Assembly: GCF_900101785.1 (NCBI RefSeq)
Contig: NZ_LT629688.1
Coordinates: 3,100,001-3,164,000 of the forward strand
Direction of reading: 5' to 3'
Length of the DNA stretch: 64,000 nt
Source of the DNA: Auraticoccus monumenti
Lineage (GTDB): Bacteria; Actinomycetota; Actinomycetes; Propionibacteriales; Propionibacteriaceae
The notes below the pieces were generated by a model. It was given only the letters and a program-made list of their open reading frames with translations. It was not told the origin of the DNA and searched no databases. The position numbers and the translations under genes are program-made. Positions 20,737 through 33,709 of the stretch are shown here, piece by piece (position 1 is the stretch's first letter; each line of letters begins with the position of its first letter).

Positions 20737-21662
20737 CGGAGGGCTCCTTCGGGGTGGGTGCTGCGCGCGGCGACGTCGCGCTGGGTGTCGGCGGTGAGCT
20801 CGAGGAAGAGGTCCTCGAGCGTGTCGCGCTGGGTGACCAGGCTGGTCAGCAGGACGTGCTCCTCCTGGGCGACCCGGCTCACCTCCAGCGCCGGGGCGGC
20901 GACCTTGAGCACGGTGGCGTCACGGGTGACGGTCAGGCCGCGGTCGGTCAGTGCGGCGGCCAGCCGGCCGTTGTCCTCGGAGTCGACCAGGGATCCCTCG
21001 CCGGACTGCAGGTCGGCGAGCTGGCCCCGGTCCCCGCGGGCGACGATGCGGCCGCTGCCGATCATCACGATCTCGTCGGCCACCATCTCGACCTCGTGCA
21101 GCAGGTGGCTGGAGAGGAGCACCGTGCCGCCGCGGGCCGCGTAGTCGCGCAGCAGGTCCCGCATCCAGCGGATGCCGGCGGGGTCCAGGCCGTTGGCCGG
21201 CTCGTCGAGGACCAGCACCGCCGGGTCGCCGATCAGGGCGTGGGCCAGGCCGAGGCGCTGCCGCATGCCCAGGGAGTAGTTCCCGACCCGACGGCGGGCC
21301 TCGGTCCCGGCCAGGCCGACCAGCTCCAGCGCCTGGTCGACGCGGCTGAGGGGAAGCCCCATGGTGCGCGCGGCGAGCACCAGCACCTCCCGGGCGGTCC
21401 GGCCGGCGTGCTGGGCCGAGGCGTCGAGGAGGACCCCGACGTGGCGGCCCGGGTTGGGGAGGTCGGCGTAACGGCGGCCGTCGACGGTGACCTCGCCGGA
21501 GGTGGGGGCGGTGAGACCGACCATGACGCGCATGGTGGTGGTCTTGCCGGCCCCGTTGGGGCCGAGGAACCCGGTCACCTGCCCGGGCCGGCACTGGAAG
21601 GAGACGTCGTCGACGGCCACGTGGTGGCCGAAGCGGACGGTGAGGTGGGTGACGTCGATCAT
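20733..21662 (-). CDS. ABC transporter ATP-binding protein
   Basis: 309 aa from ATG 21662; the frame is open further upstream, but the conserved domain starts at this Met (MIDVTHLTVRFGHHVAVDDV). Walker A GPNGAGKTT, signature YSLGMRQRL, Walker B VLVLDEPANGLDP, H-loop LLSSHLLHEVE. The C-terminal 90 residues are the accessory region of drug-efflux ATPases of the BcrA/CcmA kind. Coupled to the permease by a 4-nt overlap. Confidence 0.93.
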   Translation of the reverse strand: MIDVTHLTVRFGHHVAVDDVSFQCRPGQVTGFLGPNGAGKTTTMRVMVGLTAPTSGEVTVDGRRYADLPNPGRHVGVLLDASAQHAGRTAREVLVLAARTMGLPLSRVDQALELVGLAGTEARRRVGNYSLGMRQRLGLAHALIGDPAVLVLDEPANGLDPAGIRWMRDLLRDYAARGGTVLLSSHLLHEVEMVADEIVMIGSGRIVARGDRGQLADLQSGEGSLVDSEDNGRLAAALTDRGLTVTRDATVLKVAAPALEVSRVAQEEHVLLTSLVTQRDTLEDLFLELTADTQRDVAARSTHPEGALR

Positions 21663-21804
21663 GGGCCCCAGCCTGGTCGGCGCCGTGCCGGGGCACATCG
21701 GTCGAGCGCATCGTGCGCACCCCGCCCGACGCAGCCAGGGCACCCGACCCAGGTAGGGGGTGAGCGCCGACCCCGGACGCGGGCGCGGACCGGGTGCTGC
21801 GGGC

Positions 21805-21810
21805 TAGGTT
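21805..21810 (+). promoter_or_regulatory. -10 element of the histidine kinase gene
   Basis: TAGGTT six nucleotides before GTG 21817, as for a leaderless transcript. The 154-nt gap to the ABC ATPase start holds both divergent promoters and presumably the regulator's binding site. Confidence 0.5.
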
Positions 21811-21816
21811 CACGAC

Positions 21817-22986
21817 GTGCCCGCGCCGCCCGCCTCCTTCCAGCCCCGGTTGACCGTCTGGTCCCACACCTGGCGGACGGCCCTCTGCCTGGTGCTCGCC
21901 GCGGTCGCCCTGCTGGCCCCGGCCGAGGGCGAGACGCTCAGGTGGGGCCTGGTCGCCGGACCGGCGCTGGTGGCGGAGCTGGTGCTGGGGACGGTGTCGT
22001 TCGTGGCGATGTTCTACCGCCGCCGGTGGCCGGCGACCGTGGCCCTCCTCTGCGCCCTGTGCTCGGCCGGCTCCCTCGCGGCGGCCGGTCCCGCCGCGCT
22101 GACCCTGGTCTCGCTGGCCACCTGGCGGCGCTTCGTCCCGCTCGCCCTGGTGGCGCTCGTGGGTGCCCTCGCCACGGTGACCTCGAGCTCGCTGTCGGAG
22201 TCCGAGCCACCGGTCAACGGGTGGATCGGCCTCGGCTCGTCGCTCCTGCTGTCGGCGGTGCTGGCCGGGTGGGGTGCCTACCTCGGTTCGCGCCGGGAGC
22301 TGCTGGGGACGCTGCGGGAGCGCGCTGAGCGCGCCGAGCGGGAGCAGACGCTGCGCGAGGACCAGGCCCGTGACCACGAGCGGGCCCGGATCGCGCGGGA
22401 GATGCACGACGTGGTCGCGCACCGGATCAGCCAGGTGTCGATGCGGGCCGGAGCCCTGGCCTACCGGCAGGACCTGGCCGGGGAGCAGGTGCGGGAGGAA
22501 GTGGGCCTGATCCAGCGCTCGGCCAACGAGGCGCTGCAGGAGCTGCGAGGGGTCCTCGGCGTGCTCCGCGACGTCGACGGCAGCCCGGTGGACGCCCCGC
22601 AGCCCACCCTGACCGACCTCCCGGCGCTGGTGCAGGGGGCCCGGGCCGAGGGGACCGCGGTCCGGTTGTCCACCGACCTCGTCCAGGACGTCCCGGACCC
22701 GCTGGCCCGCACGGTCTACCGGGTGGTCCAGGAGGGGTTGACCAACGCCGGCAAGCACGCCCAGGGCGCCCAGGTCGAGGTCGCCCTCACCGGGCGCGCC
22801 GGGAAGGACCTGCAGGTGCGGGTGGCCAACCGCGCCCCGGTGTCCCGGCGCCCGCCGGCGCCCGGGGCCGGCCTGGGGCTGGTCGGGATGAGGGAGCGGG
22901 TGGAGCTCCTCGGCGGCCGCCTCGACCACGGCCCCGACGCCGAGGGCGGCTTCGCCCTCGAGGCCCGGCTACCGTGGCCGTCGTGA
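21817..22986 (+). CDS. two-component sensor histidine kinase (NarL-type, HisKA_3)
   Basis: 389 aa. Four or five membrane helices in residues about 20-155 with no large extracellular loop, so it probably senses a membrane signal, as LiaS/DesK-like kinases do. A coiled region (RERAERAEREQTLREDQA) leads to the phosphoacceptor box RIAREMHDVVAHRIS, then an HATPase domain (EGLTNAGKHAQGAQVEV, GLGLVGMRERVELLGG). The stop overlaps the regulator start as GTGA. Confidence 0.92.
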   Translation: MPAPPASFQPRLTVWSHTWRTALCLVLAAVALLAPAEGETLRWGLVAGPALVAELVLGTVSFVAMFYRRRWPATVALLCALCSAGSLAAAGPAALTLVSLATWRRFVPLALVALVGALATVTSSSLSESEPPVNGWIGLGSSLLLSAVLAGWGAYLGSRRELLGTLRERAERAEREQTLREDQARDHERARIAREMHDVVAHRISQVSMRAGALAYRQDLAGEQVREEVGLIQRSANEALQELRGVLGVLRDVDGSPVDAPQPTLTDLPALVQGARAEGTAVRLSTDLVQDVPDPLARTVYRVVQEGLTNAGKHAQGAQVEVALTGRAGKDLQVRVANRAPVSRRPPAPGAGLGLVGMRERVELLGGRLDHGPDAEGGFALEARLPWPS

Positions 22987-23630
22987 TCTCGGTCCTGGTC
23001 GTCGACGACGACCCCCTGGTGCGCTCCGCGCTGGCCCTGATGCTGGGCGGTCAGCCCGACCTGGCGGTGGTGGGGGAGGCCGGTGACGGGCGCGCCGGCG
23101 TCGAGGCGGCACACCGGCACCGTCCCGACGTGGTGCTGATGGACGTCCGGATGCCGGTGATGGACGGCCTGGCCGCCACCCGCGCGCTGCACGCCGGGCC
23201 CACCCCGCCCCGGGTCATCGTGCTCACCACCTTCGACGCCGACGACCTGGTCACCGCCGCCATCGCCGCGGGCGCGGACGGGTTCCTGCTCAAGGACACC
23301 CCGCCGCCGCGGATCGTGGAGGCCATCCGGACGGTGGCCGCCGGGGACCCGATCCTCTCCCCGGGCGCCGCCTCCGTGCTGATCCGCCACGTCCGGGCCG
23401 GCGCCTCGGTGGACACCCGGGCCGCCCGGGCCCGGCTGGCCACCCTGACCCCCCGCGAGCACGAGGTCGCCCTCGCCGTCGCCGAGGGGCTGAGCAACGC
23501 CGAGGTGGGGGCCCGGCTGTACCTGTCGGTGCCCACGGTCAAGGCCCACGTCTCGAAGATCTTCGAGAAGCTGCAGGTGACCAACCGGGTCCAGATCGCC
23601 CTCTGCGTGCACGACGCCGGGCTCGCCTGA
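22983..23630 (+). CDS. two-component response regulator, NarL/LuxR family
   Basis: 215 aa from GTG 22983, which overlaps the kinase stop; GTG 22974 is three codons earlier. Receiver domain with VVDDDP, phospho-Asp in VVLMDVRMP, Thr in VLTTFDAD and Lys in FLLKDTPPP. C-terminal LuxR helix-turn-helix: LTPREHEVALAVAEGLSN and SVPTVKAHVSKIFEKL. Cognate partner of the kinase; likely controls the divergent ABC exporter. Confidence 0.93.
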   Translation: MISVLVVDDDPLVRSALALMLGGQPDLAVVGEAGDGRAGVEAAHRHRPDVVLMDVRMPVMDGLAATRALHAGPTPPRVIVLTTFDADDLVTAAIAAGADGFLLKDTPPPRIVEAIRTVAAGDPILSPGAASVLIRHVRAGASVDTRAARARLATLTPREHEVALAVAEGLSNAEVGARLYLSVPTVKAHVSKIFEKLQVTNRVQIALCVHDAGLA

Positions 23631-23688
23631 GCGGGAGCGTGACGCGGTCCCGGCTTCCGCGCCGTTCGCCGGAGCGGCCACGGCTGGC

Positions 23689-23694
23689 TAGACT
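23689..23694 (+). promoter_or_regulatory. -10 element of efp
   Basis: TAGACT, 35 nt before the efp GTG, with GAGAGAGG-like SD in between. Confidence 0.45.
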
Positions 23695-23729
23695 CTGCGA
23701 GTTCCCCGGCAGACGAGAGAGGCAGGACC

Positions 23730-24290
23730 GTGGCATCCACCAACGACCTGAAGAACGGCATGGTGCTCGACCTGGACGGTCAGCTCTGGAGCGTGCTGTG
23801 GTTCCAGCACCACAAGCCGGGCAAGGGCAACACCGTCGTGCGCACCAAGCTCAAGCACGTGCTCTCGGGCAAGGTGGTGGACCGCACCTTCAACTCCGAC
23901 ACCAAGGTCGACACGGCCAACGTGGACCGGCGCGAGATGCAGTACCTCTACCACGACGGTGACGGCTACGTGTTCATGGACACCGCCAACTACGAGCAGA
24001 TGACGCTCAGCGAGCAGGTCGTCGGCGAGGGCAAGGACTACCTCCTCGAGGAGCAGGTGGTCACCGTCGCGCTGCACGAGGAGAACCCGCTCTACGTCGA
24101 CCTGCCGACCTCGGTCGAGCTGGAGATCACCTACACCGAGCCCGGCCTGCAGGGCGACCGCTCCACCGGCGGCACCAAGCCCGCCACGGTGCAGACCGGC
24201 AAGCAGATCCAGGTGCCGCTCTTCATCACCAACGGCGAGAAGGTCAAGGTCGACACCCGCACCGGTGACTACCTGGGTCGTGTGGGCTGA
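23730..24290 (+). CDS. efp: elongation factor P
   Basis: 186 aa, standard length. KOW-like N-terminal domain with the loop [16 protein letters not shown], whose first Lys enters the peptidyl-transferase centre to rescue polyproline stalls. C-terminal OB domains follow ([37 protein letters not shown]). No lysine-modification genes are next to it, as expected for actinobacteria. GTG start; nusB begins 2 nt after the stop. Confidence 0.97.
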   Translation: MASTNDLKNGMVLDLDGQLWSVLWFQHHKPGKGNTVVRTKLKHVLSGKVVDRTFNSDTKVDTANVDRREMQYLYHDGDGYVFMDTANYEQMTLSEQVVGEGKDYLLEEQVVTVALHEENPLYVDLPTSVELEITYTEPGLQGDRSTGGTKPATVQTGKQIQVPLFITNGEKVKVDTRTGDYLGRVG

Positions 24291-24292
24291 GC

Positions 24293-24769
24293 GTGCCGCG
24301 CACCCGGCTGTCCCCACGCAGCAAGGCCCGCAAGCGGGCCGTCGACATCCTCTTCGAGGCCGAGCTGCGGGGCGGGGACCCCAAGGACACCCTGGACGTC
24401 CGCACCGAGGCGGCCGACCCGCCGGTGCGCGACTTCACCCGTGAGCTGGTGCTCGGGGTGGACGCCAACCAGCGCCAGATCGACGACCGCATCTCCGCCG
24501 CGCTGCGCTCGGGCTGGAGCCTGGAGCGGATGCCCCGGGTCGACCGCTGCGTCGCCCGGCTGGCGGTCTACGAGCTCGACTTCACCGAGATCCAGACCTC
24601 GGTGGCGGTCTCGGAGGCGGTCGCGCTGGCCGAGGACCTCTCCACCGACGACTCCCCGGCCTTCCTGAACGGGGTGCTGGCCGCCATCGCCAGCGACCGC
24701 ACCGGCGGCCCGGTGGAGGTCGACGTCGACGGGTCGGGGTCCCCCTCCGAGCCCCAGCACCAGGCCTGA
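24293..24769 (+). CDS. nusB: transcription antitermination factor NusB
   Basis: 158 aa, all helical. SPRSKARKRAVDILFEAELR at the N-terminus, RELVLGVDANQRQIDDRI, RMPRVDRCVARLAVYEL and the C-terminal DDSPAFLNGVLAAIA are the family landmarks. Binds boxA of rRNA leaders with NusE. GTG start. The efp-nusB pair is widely conserved. Confidence 0.96.
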   Translation: MPRTRLSPRSKARKRAVDILFEAELRGGDPKDTLDVRTEAADPPVRDFTRELVLGVDANQRQIDDRISAALRSGWSLERMPRVDRCVARLAVYELDFTEIQTSVAVSEAVALAEDLSTDDSPAFLNGVLAAIASDRTGGPVEVDVDGSGSPSEPQHQA

Positions 24770-24859
24770 CAGCACCTGGACCGCCGTCGACCGAGCGGTC
24801 GGCTCGCTGGACCCCCGCCGTGCTTGTGTGGGAACACCACCCACCCCACGGAGGTCCAG

Positions 24860-25480
24860 ATGTCCCACCCCATGACTCGTCGCTCACTCCTCGTCGCCGG
24901 CGCCGGCGCCGGCATCGGGCTCACCGTCGGTGCCACCGACGCCAGCGCAGCCGGTGTCACCTACCGCTACCAGAAGCAGCCCAACGGCTACTACTGCTCG
25001 GCGGCCTCCACCCGCATCGCGCTGAGTGCGCCGCTGCTGCGCCGCGACAGCTCGGAGAACAGCAGGATCCCCACCCAGGACAGCCTGGCCAAGGGGCTGA
25101 ACCTGCACCCCTACGACGGTCCGGGGACCTCCAACATGGGCCTGAAGGTGCCCACGCTGATCGCGACCGTGCTGAACAACCGGCTCGGGCTCAACGGCAA
25201 GGCCCGGCGCTACCGGTTCCGCATCTCCCCGAGCGGCACGCTGTACACCGACCTGCAGGCCAAGGTCCGTGCCAGCATCGACGCCGGGTACCCGGTCGTG
25301 ATCAACATGAGCCGGGTCAACGGCGACACCTACGACGGGCACTACATCGCGATCGTGGGCTACGACGCCCAGCGGTACAAGATCGCCGACCCCGACGAGC
25401 CCGCGCGCAACGGGGTCTGGCGCTCCAAGCAGGACATCACCGACTGGAACAAGCTGAACCGCTTCACCTACTTCGGCTGA
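24860..25480 (+). CDS. secreted C39-like cysteine peptidase family protein
   Basis: 206 aa from ATG 24860 (CGGAGG 5-6 nt upstream). A Tat-type signal (TRRSLLVAGAGAGIG) ends at about Ala31. The mature part starts with a short QKQPNGYYCSAAS segment, with candidate nucleophile Cys46. DGHYIAIVGYD holds candidate His161 and KIADPDE holds Asp177, the order seen in C39-like peptidases. The protein is small, with no transporter nearby, so it acts outside the cell alone or as an inactive homologue. Confidence 0.75.
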   Translation: MSHPMTRRSLLVAGAGAGIGLTVGATDASAAGVTYRYQKQPNGYYCSAASTRIALSAPLLRRDSSENSRIPTQDSLAKGLNLHPYDGPGTSNMGLKVPTLIATVLNNRLGLNGKARRYRFRISPSGTLYTDLQAKVRASIDAGYPVVINMSRVNGDTYDGHYIAIVGYDAQRYKIADPDEPARNGVWRSKQDITDWNKLNRFTYFG

Positions 25481-25539
25481 GCCGTCCCCGAGCGGGCGCG
25501 GCGCGATGAGTTCCCCGGCAGACCCCGGTCGGAGGGGGT

Positions 25540-25917
25540 ATGACGATGACGACGAGGATCCTCAGCGTGTCCGTCCCGGTCGACGACCAGGACGCGGCGC
25601 TGCGCTACTACACCGAGGTGCTGGGCTGCGAGCTCCGCGCCGACGACGAGCCCTGGCCCGGCGCCCGCTACATCGAGGTGGTGCCCCCCGGCTCCGACGT
25701 CGGGCTGGTGCTGCTGCGGGCCGACAGCGGCATCCCGGTGGCCGTCCGGCTGGGCACCACCGACGCCGACGCGGCGCACCAGCGGCTCAGCGCGGCCGGG
25801 ACGCCGCCGGAGACTGAGGTGCTGCGCTGGGAGGGCGTGCCCCCGATGTTCGCCTTCGCCGACCCCGAGGGCAACCAGCTGGTCTACCTCGAGGACGCGC
25901 CCGCGCCGGGGGCCTGA
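25540..25917 (+). CDS. VOC-family (glyoxalase-like) protein
   Basis: 125 aa, one vicinal-oxygen-chelate module: ILSVSVPVDDQDAALRYYTE, LGCELRADDEPW, RYIEVVPPGS, then AFADPEGNQLVYLED. Resembles small bleomycin-resistance/glyoxalase proteins that dimerise. The substrate cannot be inferred. GGAGGGGG lies just before the start; ATG 25546 is an alternative. Confidence 0.85.
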   Translation: MTMTTRILSVSVPVDDQDAALRYYTEVLGCELRADDEPWPGARYIEVVPPGSDVGLVLLRADSGIPVAVRLGTTDADAAHQRLSAAGTPPETEVLRWEGVPPMFAFADPEGNQLVYLEDAPAPGA

Positions 25918-25956
25918 GCACCGTCTCGGCAGCACGGGGCAGCAGGCCCGGACTGG

Positions 25957-25962
25957 TACTCT
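25957..25962 (+). promoter_or_regulatory. -10 element of the carAB-pyrDF operon
   Basis: TGG-TACTCT (extended -10) 55 nt before the carA ATG. The short leader contains a small hairpin (25968-25973 with 25989-25994) but nothing resembling a full PyrR attenuator. Confidence 0.5.
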
Positions 25963-26017
25963 GACGCGGACACACCACCCTTTAAGCCGTGTCCTGTGAG
26001 GCACGAAAGGACGGTTC

Positions 26018-27252
26018 ATGCACACCAGCGCGCCCGCAGCCGGGAACCCCCCTGCGACCGAGGCCCCCGCCCCCGCGATCCTGGTGCTGGAGGACGGCCG
26101 CACCTTCACCGGGAGGTCCTTCGGGGCCCGCGGTGAGACCTTCGGCGAGGCGGTCTTCTCCACCGGGATGTCGGGGTACCAGGAGACCCTCACCGACCCG
26201 AGCTACCACCGCCAGGTCGTGGTCGCCACCGCGCCCCACATCGGCAACACCGGCTGGAACGACGAGGACGACGAGTCCGGTCGCATCTGGGTGGCCGGCT
26301 ACGTGGTCCGCGACGTCGCCCGGATCCCCTCCAGCTGGCGCTCCCGGCGCGGCCTCGGTGAGGAGCTGGCGACCCAGGGCGTGGTCGGCATCGGCGGCAT
26401 CGACACCCGCGCGCTGACCCGCCACCTGCGTGAGCGCGGCGCCATGCGGGTCGGCATCTCCACCGAGACCCTGGACCCCGAGCGGCTGCGCGAGCGCGTC
26501 CTCGCCCAGGCCCAGATGGCCGGGGCCGACCTGGTCGCCGACGTCACCACCGCCGGGCCCTACGTGGTCGACGCGGTGGGGGAGAAGCAGTTCACCGTCG
26601 CCGCGGTCGACCTCGGCATCAAGACCATGACCCCGCGGCGGCTGGCCGAGCGCGGCATGGAGGTGCACGTGCTGCCGGCCACCAGCACCCTGGCCGACAT
26701 CACCGCCACCGGTGCGGACGGCGTCTTCTTCTCCAACGGCCCCGGCGACCCGGCCGTGGCCGACGCCCCGGTGGCCCTGCTGCAGGAGGTGCTGGACGCC
26801 CGGCTGCCCTACTTCGGCATCTGCTTCGGCAACCAGATCTTCGGCCGCGCCCTCGGGCTGGGCACCACCAAGCTCAAGTACGGCCACCGCGGCATCAACC
26901 AGCCGGTGCTGGACCGCTCCACCGGACGCGTCGAGGTCACCGCCCACAACCACGGCTTCGCCGTCGAGGCACCGCCCGGTGACCGGGCCGAGACGCCGTG
27001 GGGCACCGCCAGCGTCAGCCACCACTGCCTCAACGACGGCGTGGTCGAGGGTCTGGAGCTCCGCGGCGAGGACGGCGGCCTGCGCGCCTTCTCGGTGCAG
27101 TACCACCCGGAGGCGGCGGCCGGCCCGCACGACGCCTCCTACCTGTTCGACCGCTTCGTCGAGGTGATGGAGCGCGCCCGCGGCGAGGCCGAGGACCCCC
27201 GGGTGACCGGGTCCGGCACCGACGTCCCCACCGACGGCGAGGAGGCCCGCTG

Positions 27253-27253
<1 letters not shown>
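26018..27253 (+). CDS. carA: carbamoyl-phosphate synthase small subunit (glutaminase)
   Basis: 411 aa. N-terminal domain: [20 protein letters not shown] and [14 protein letters not shown]. Class I amidotransferase domain: Cys269 (FGICFGNQ), His363 and Glu365 (QYHPEAA). It hydrolyses glutamine and channels ammonia to CarB. About 20 disordered N-terminal residues precede the conserved start. ATG has GAAAGGA upstream. The stop overlaps the carB ATG by one base. Confidence 0.97.
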
Positions 27254-30647
<3,394 letters not shown>

Positions 30648-30651
<4 letters not shown>

Positions 30652-31772
30652 GCCGGCTCCGCCGGGCGGTGCTGCGCACCGGCTACACCCGGGTGCTGCG
30701 GCCGGCCCTGTTCGCCAGCCACGGGGGTGACCCCGAGGACGTCCACGACGCCACCATGGCCCGGCTGAGCCGGCTGGCCGCGCACCCGCGCTGGGTGGCG
30801 GCCGCCGCGCGGCTGACCGCCGTGCCGGCCCGTCCGGTGGAGCTGGCCGGGATCCGCTTCCCCGGGCCGGTGGGGCTGGCCGCGGGGATGGACAAGGGGG
30901 CCCGGGCCGTCGCCGCCTGGCGGGCCCTCGGGTTCTCCCACGTCGAGGTGGGCACCGTCACCTCCCTGGCCCAGCCGGGCAACCCGCGACCGCGGATGTT
31001 CCGGGCGCCCGCCTCCGCGGGGCTGGTGAACCGGATGGGGTTCAACAACGACGGCGCCGCCGAGGTGGCCGCCCGGCTCGCCGCCGCGGGGATCCGCCGG
31101 GGCAACGGCGCGGCCGGCCTCCCGGTGGGGATCTCGATCGGCAAGAGCAAGGTCACCCCCCTGGAGGAGGCGGTGGGCGACTACGTCACCTCGCTGCGCA
31201 CCCTCGCCCCGCACGCCGACTACGTGGCCGTCAACGTCTCCAGCCCCAACACCCCGGGCCTGCGCAGCCTGCAGGACGGCGGCCAGCTCCGTGAGCTGCT
31301 GGACACCCTGGTCGGTGAGTCGCGGTCGCTGGCCGACGGTGACGACGCCGGACCGGTGCCGGTGCTGGTCAAGGTGGCCCCCGACCTGGGTGACGGCGCG
31401 CTGGACGAGGTGCTGCAGGTGGCCACCGACACCGGCGTCCGCGGGGTGATCGCCACCAACACCACGGTGGAGCGGGACGGGCTGGCCGGGCCCGACCGCT
31501 GGCTGGCCGCCGAGGCCGGAGGTCTGTCCGGGACGCCGCTGCGGGACCGGGCGCTGCAGGTCGTCCGCCGGCTGGCCGAGGGCTCGGGACTGCCGGTGAT
31601 CGGCGTCGGCGGGATCATGACCGCCGACGACGCCGGGGCCATGTTCGACGCCGGCGCCCGGCTGGTCCAGCTGTACACCGGCTTCATCTACTCCGGCCCC
31701 TCCCTGGTGGCCGACATCACCGCGCTGCACTCCCGCCACGCGGGTGCCCCCCCGATCCGAGGAGCCCGATGA
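30648..31772 (+). CDS. pyrD: dihydroorotate dehydrogenase, class 2 (quinone)
   Basis: 374 aa. An N-terminal membrane-associating helix region ([20 protein letters not shown]) is typical of class 2. FMN-binding core: [41 protein letters not shown]; catalytic Ser in [23 protein letters not shown]. Oxidises dihydroorotate to orotate with menaquinone. Coupled to carB (GTGA) and pyrF (ATGA). Confidence 0.96.
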
Positions 31773-32623
31773 GCCACCCGACCCGCGCCCCCTTCGGCAC
31801 CCGGCTGGGCGCCCTCCTCGCCGAGCGGGGACGGCTCTGCGTCGGTCTGGACCCGCACCCCTCGGTGCTGCGGGACTGGGGTCTGGACGACGACGTCGCC
31901 GGGCTGGAGCGCTGCGTCCGCGGCACCGTGGCCGCCCTCGGCGACCTGGTCGCGGTGTTCAAGCCGCAGTCCGCGCTGTTCGAGCGGTTCGGCTCGGCCG
32001 GGGTGGCGGTGCTGGAGCGGGTCCTGGTCGACGTCGCCGAGGTGGGTGCGCTGTCCCTGCTGGACGCCAAGCGCGGCGACATCGGCTCCACCATGGACGG
32101 CTACGCCGCCGCCTACCTGGCCGACGGCGCCCCGCTGGCCGCCGACGCACTGACGGTCAACCCCTACCTGGGGCTGGACGCCCTCGAGCCCGCGGTGGCC
32201 GCCGCGCTGGCCAACGGGCGCGGGCTCTACCTCCTGGCCCGCACCAGCAACCCCGACAGCGGCTGGCTGCAGCTGGCCGAGCGGGACGGCCGCAGCGTCG
32301 CCCAGCTCGTGGTGGACGCGGTGGCGGAGCGGAACCGCGAGGCGCTGGCCGGCGGGGAGGGCCTCGGCCCGCTCGGTGTGGTGGTGGGCGGCACCCACGG
32401 CCAGGGCTCGCTCGACCTCGACGTCTTCAACGGCTCGGTGCTGGTCCCCGGCGTCGGCGCCCAGGGCGCCACCCTGGCCGACCTGGCCCGCTCGTTCTCC
32501 CGGCCCGGGCTGCTGCTGCCCACCAGCTCCCGCGGGGTGCTGGCCGCCGGGCCCGACCCGACCGGCCTCCGCACCGCCGTCACCGCCCTGCTGTCGGAGG
32601 GCACCGTCCTCACCCGTCCGTAG
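31769..32623 (+). CDS. pyrF: orotidine 5'-phosphate decarboxylase, type 2
   Basis: 284 aa, the longer type found in actinobacteria. [24 protein letters not shown], the catalytic Lys/Asp block [17 protein letters not shown] near residue 96, then [10 protein letters not shown] and [14 protein letters not shown]. Final step to UMP. Last gene of the operon; a compound stem-loop follows. Confidence 0.96.
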   Translation: MSHPTRAPFGTRLGALLAERGRLCVGLDPHPSVLRDWGLDDDVAGLERCVRGTVAALGDLVAVFKPQSALFERFGSAGVAVLERVLVDVAEVGALSLLDAKRGDIGSTMDGYAAAYLADGAPLAADALTVNPYLGLDALEPAVAAALANGRGLYLLARTSNPDSGWLQLAERDGRSVAQLVVDAVAERNREALAGGEGLGPLGVVVGGTHGQGSLDLDVFNGSVLVPGVGAQGATLADLARSFSRPGLLLPTSSRGVLAAGPDPTGLRTAVTALLSEGTVLTRP

Positions 32624-32634
32624 GACGCCACCGG

Positions 32635-32685
32635 CGCCAGCCGCTCCCGGGGCCGGCCCGCGGCGGTTCGGGCCGCCGGCTGGCG
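32635..32685 (+). terminator. compound stem-loop after pyrF
   Basis: Outer 9-bp stem (32635-32643 with 32677-32685) encloses an inner 7-bp stem (32654-32660 with 32669-32675). It ends the pyrimidine operon before the mihF promoter (TAGGGT at 32722-32727). Confidence 0.7.
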
Positions 32686-32721
32686 GCGTCCGCGCGGTAG
32701 GCGTCGGCGGGGGAGAGCCAC

Positions 32722-32727
32722 TAGGGT
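32722..32727 (+). promoter_or_regulatory. -10 element of mihF-gmk-rpoZ
   Basis: TAGGGT, 32 nt before the mihF GTG, directly after the pyrF terminator. Confidence 0.45.
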
Positions 32728-32759
32728 CGGCGTCTACCGTCAGGAGGTCGATCCGTCCC

Positions 32760-33071
32760 GTGAGCATCCCCCACCTCACCGAGGAGCAGCTGCAGCAGGC
32801 CCGGCGGGCCGCCCTGGCCGCGCGCACCCGTCGCGCCGAGGCCAAGGCCCGGCTCCGCGAGGGCCGCTGGACCTTCGCCACCCTGGTCGAGCAGGCCGAC
32901 GCCGACGACGTGGTCGCCCACATCAAGGTGGTCGACGCGCTGCGCTGCCTGCCCCGGGTCGGGCACAAGCGCGCCGCCGAGATCATGGCCCGGCTCGAGA
33001 TCGCCCCCAACCGCCGCCTCCGTGGCCTGGGCCACCACCAGACCCAGAGCCTGCTGCGGGAGGTCGGGTGA
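32760..33071 (+). CDS. mihF: integration host factor, actinobacterial type (mIHF)
   Basis: 103 aa. A basic N-terminal helix ([20 protein letters not shown]) is followed by [20 protein letters not shown], then the helix-two-turn-helix region [20 protein letters not shown] and the terminal [13 protein letters not shown]. These match mycobacterial mIHF, a nucleoid protein unrelated to HU/IHF of proteobacteria. The GTG has AGGAGG 12 nt upstream, a longer gap than ideal, but the protein start fits the family. GTGA overlap with gmk. Confidence 0.93.
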   Translation: MSIPHLTEEQLQQARRAALAARTRRAEAKARLREGRWTFATLVEQADADDVVAHIKVVDALRCLPRVGHKRAAEIMARLEIAPNRRLRGLGHHQTQSLLREVG

Positions 33072-33709
33072 GCACCACCCCCGCGGCCGCCGCGCTGCCG
33101 GCCGGGCTGACCGTGGTGTCGGGGCCGACCGCCGTGGGCAAGGGCACCGTCGTCGCCCGGCTGCGCCAGGAGCACCCCGAGGTGATGGTGTCGGTCTCCG
33201 CCACGACCCGCCCGCCCCGCCCCGGTGAGGTGGAGGGGGTGCACTACCACTTCGTCGCGGCCGACGAGTTCGACGAGCTGGCCGCGGCCGGTGGTCTGCT
33301 GGAGTGGGCGGTGGTGCACGGACGGCACCGCTACGGCACCCCGCGGGCCCCGGTCGAGGCCGCGGTCGCCGCCGGGCGCCGGGTGCTGCTGGAGATCGAC
33401 CTGCAGGGCGCCCGGCAGGTGCGGGACAGCTGGCCGCACGCGCAGTTCGTCTTCCTCGCCCCGCCCACCTGGGAGGAGCTGGTCCGCCGGCTGGTCGGCC
33501 GCGGCACGGAGACCGAGGAGGAGCGGGCCCGCCGGCTCGACACCGCCCGGCAGGAGCTCGCCTCGGTCAGCGAGTTCGACTCCGTGGTGGTCAACCACGA
33601 GGTCGAGCAGGCCGTCGGCGACTTGGTGGCCCTCCTCGGGCGGGGTAACATGGCCCGGCCTGACGAACGTCCCGGGCCCGTGACCACAACCAGAGAAGGT
33701 CTGACTTGA
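33068..33709 (+). CDS. gmk: guanylate kinase
   Basis: 213 aa. P-loop [14 protein letters not shown] near residues 16-29, [20 protein letters not shown] with GMP-binding residues, and [12 protein letters not shown]. Phosphorylates GMP to GDP. The 20-residue C-terminal tail ([20 protein letters not shown]) is not part of the fold; its DNA carries the rpoZ ribosome-binding site, so it may have arisen from the overlap. Confidence 0.96.
   Translation: MSTTPAAAALPAGLTVVSGPTAVGKGTVVARLRQEHPEVMVSVSATTRPPRPGEVEGVHYHFVAADEFDELAAAGGLLEWAVVHGRHRYGTPRAPVEAAVAAGRRVLLEIDLQGARQVRDSWPHAQFVFLAPPTWEELVRRLVGRGTETEEERARRLDTARQELASVSEFDSVVVNHEVEQAVGDLVALLGRGNMARPDERPGPVTTTREGLT

Noticed and set aside
26998-27252. 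85-codon N-terminal extension of carB
   Set aside because: Lies within carA in another frame; CarB homology begins at ATG 27253, which overlaps the carA stop.
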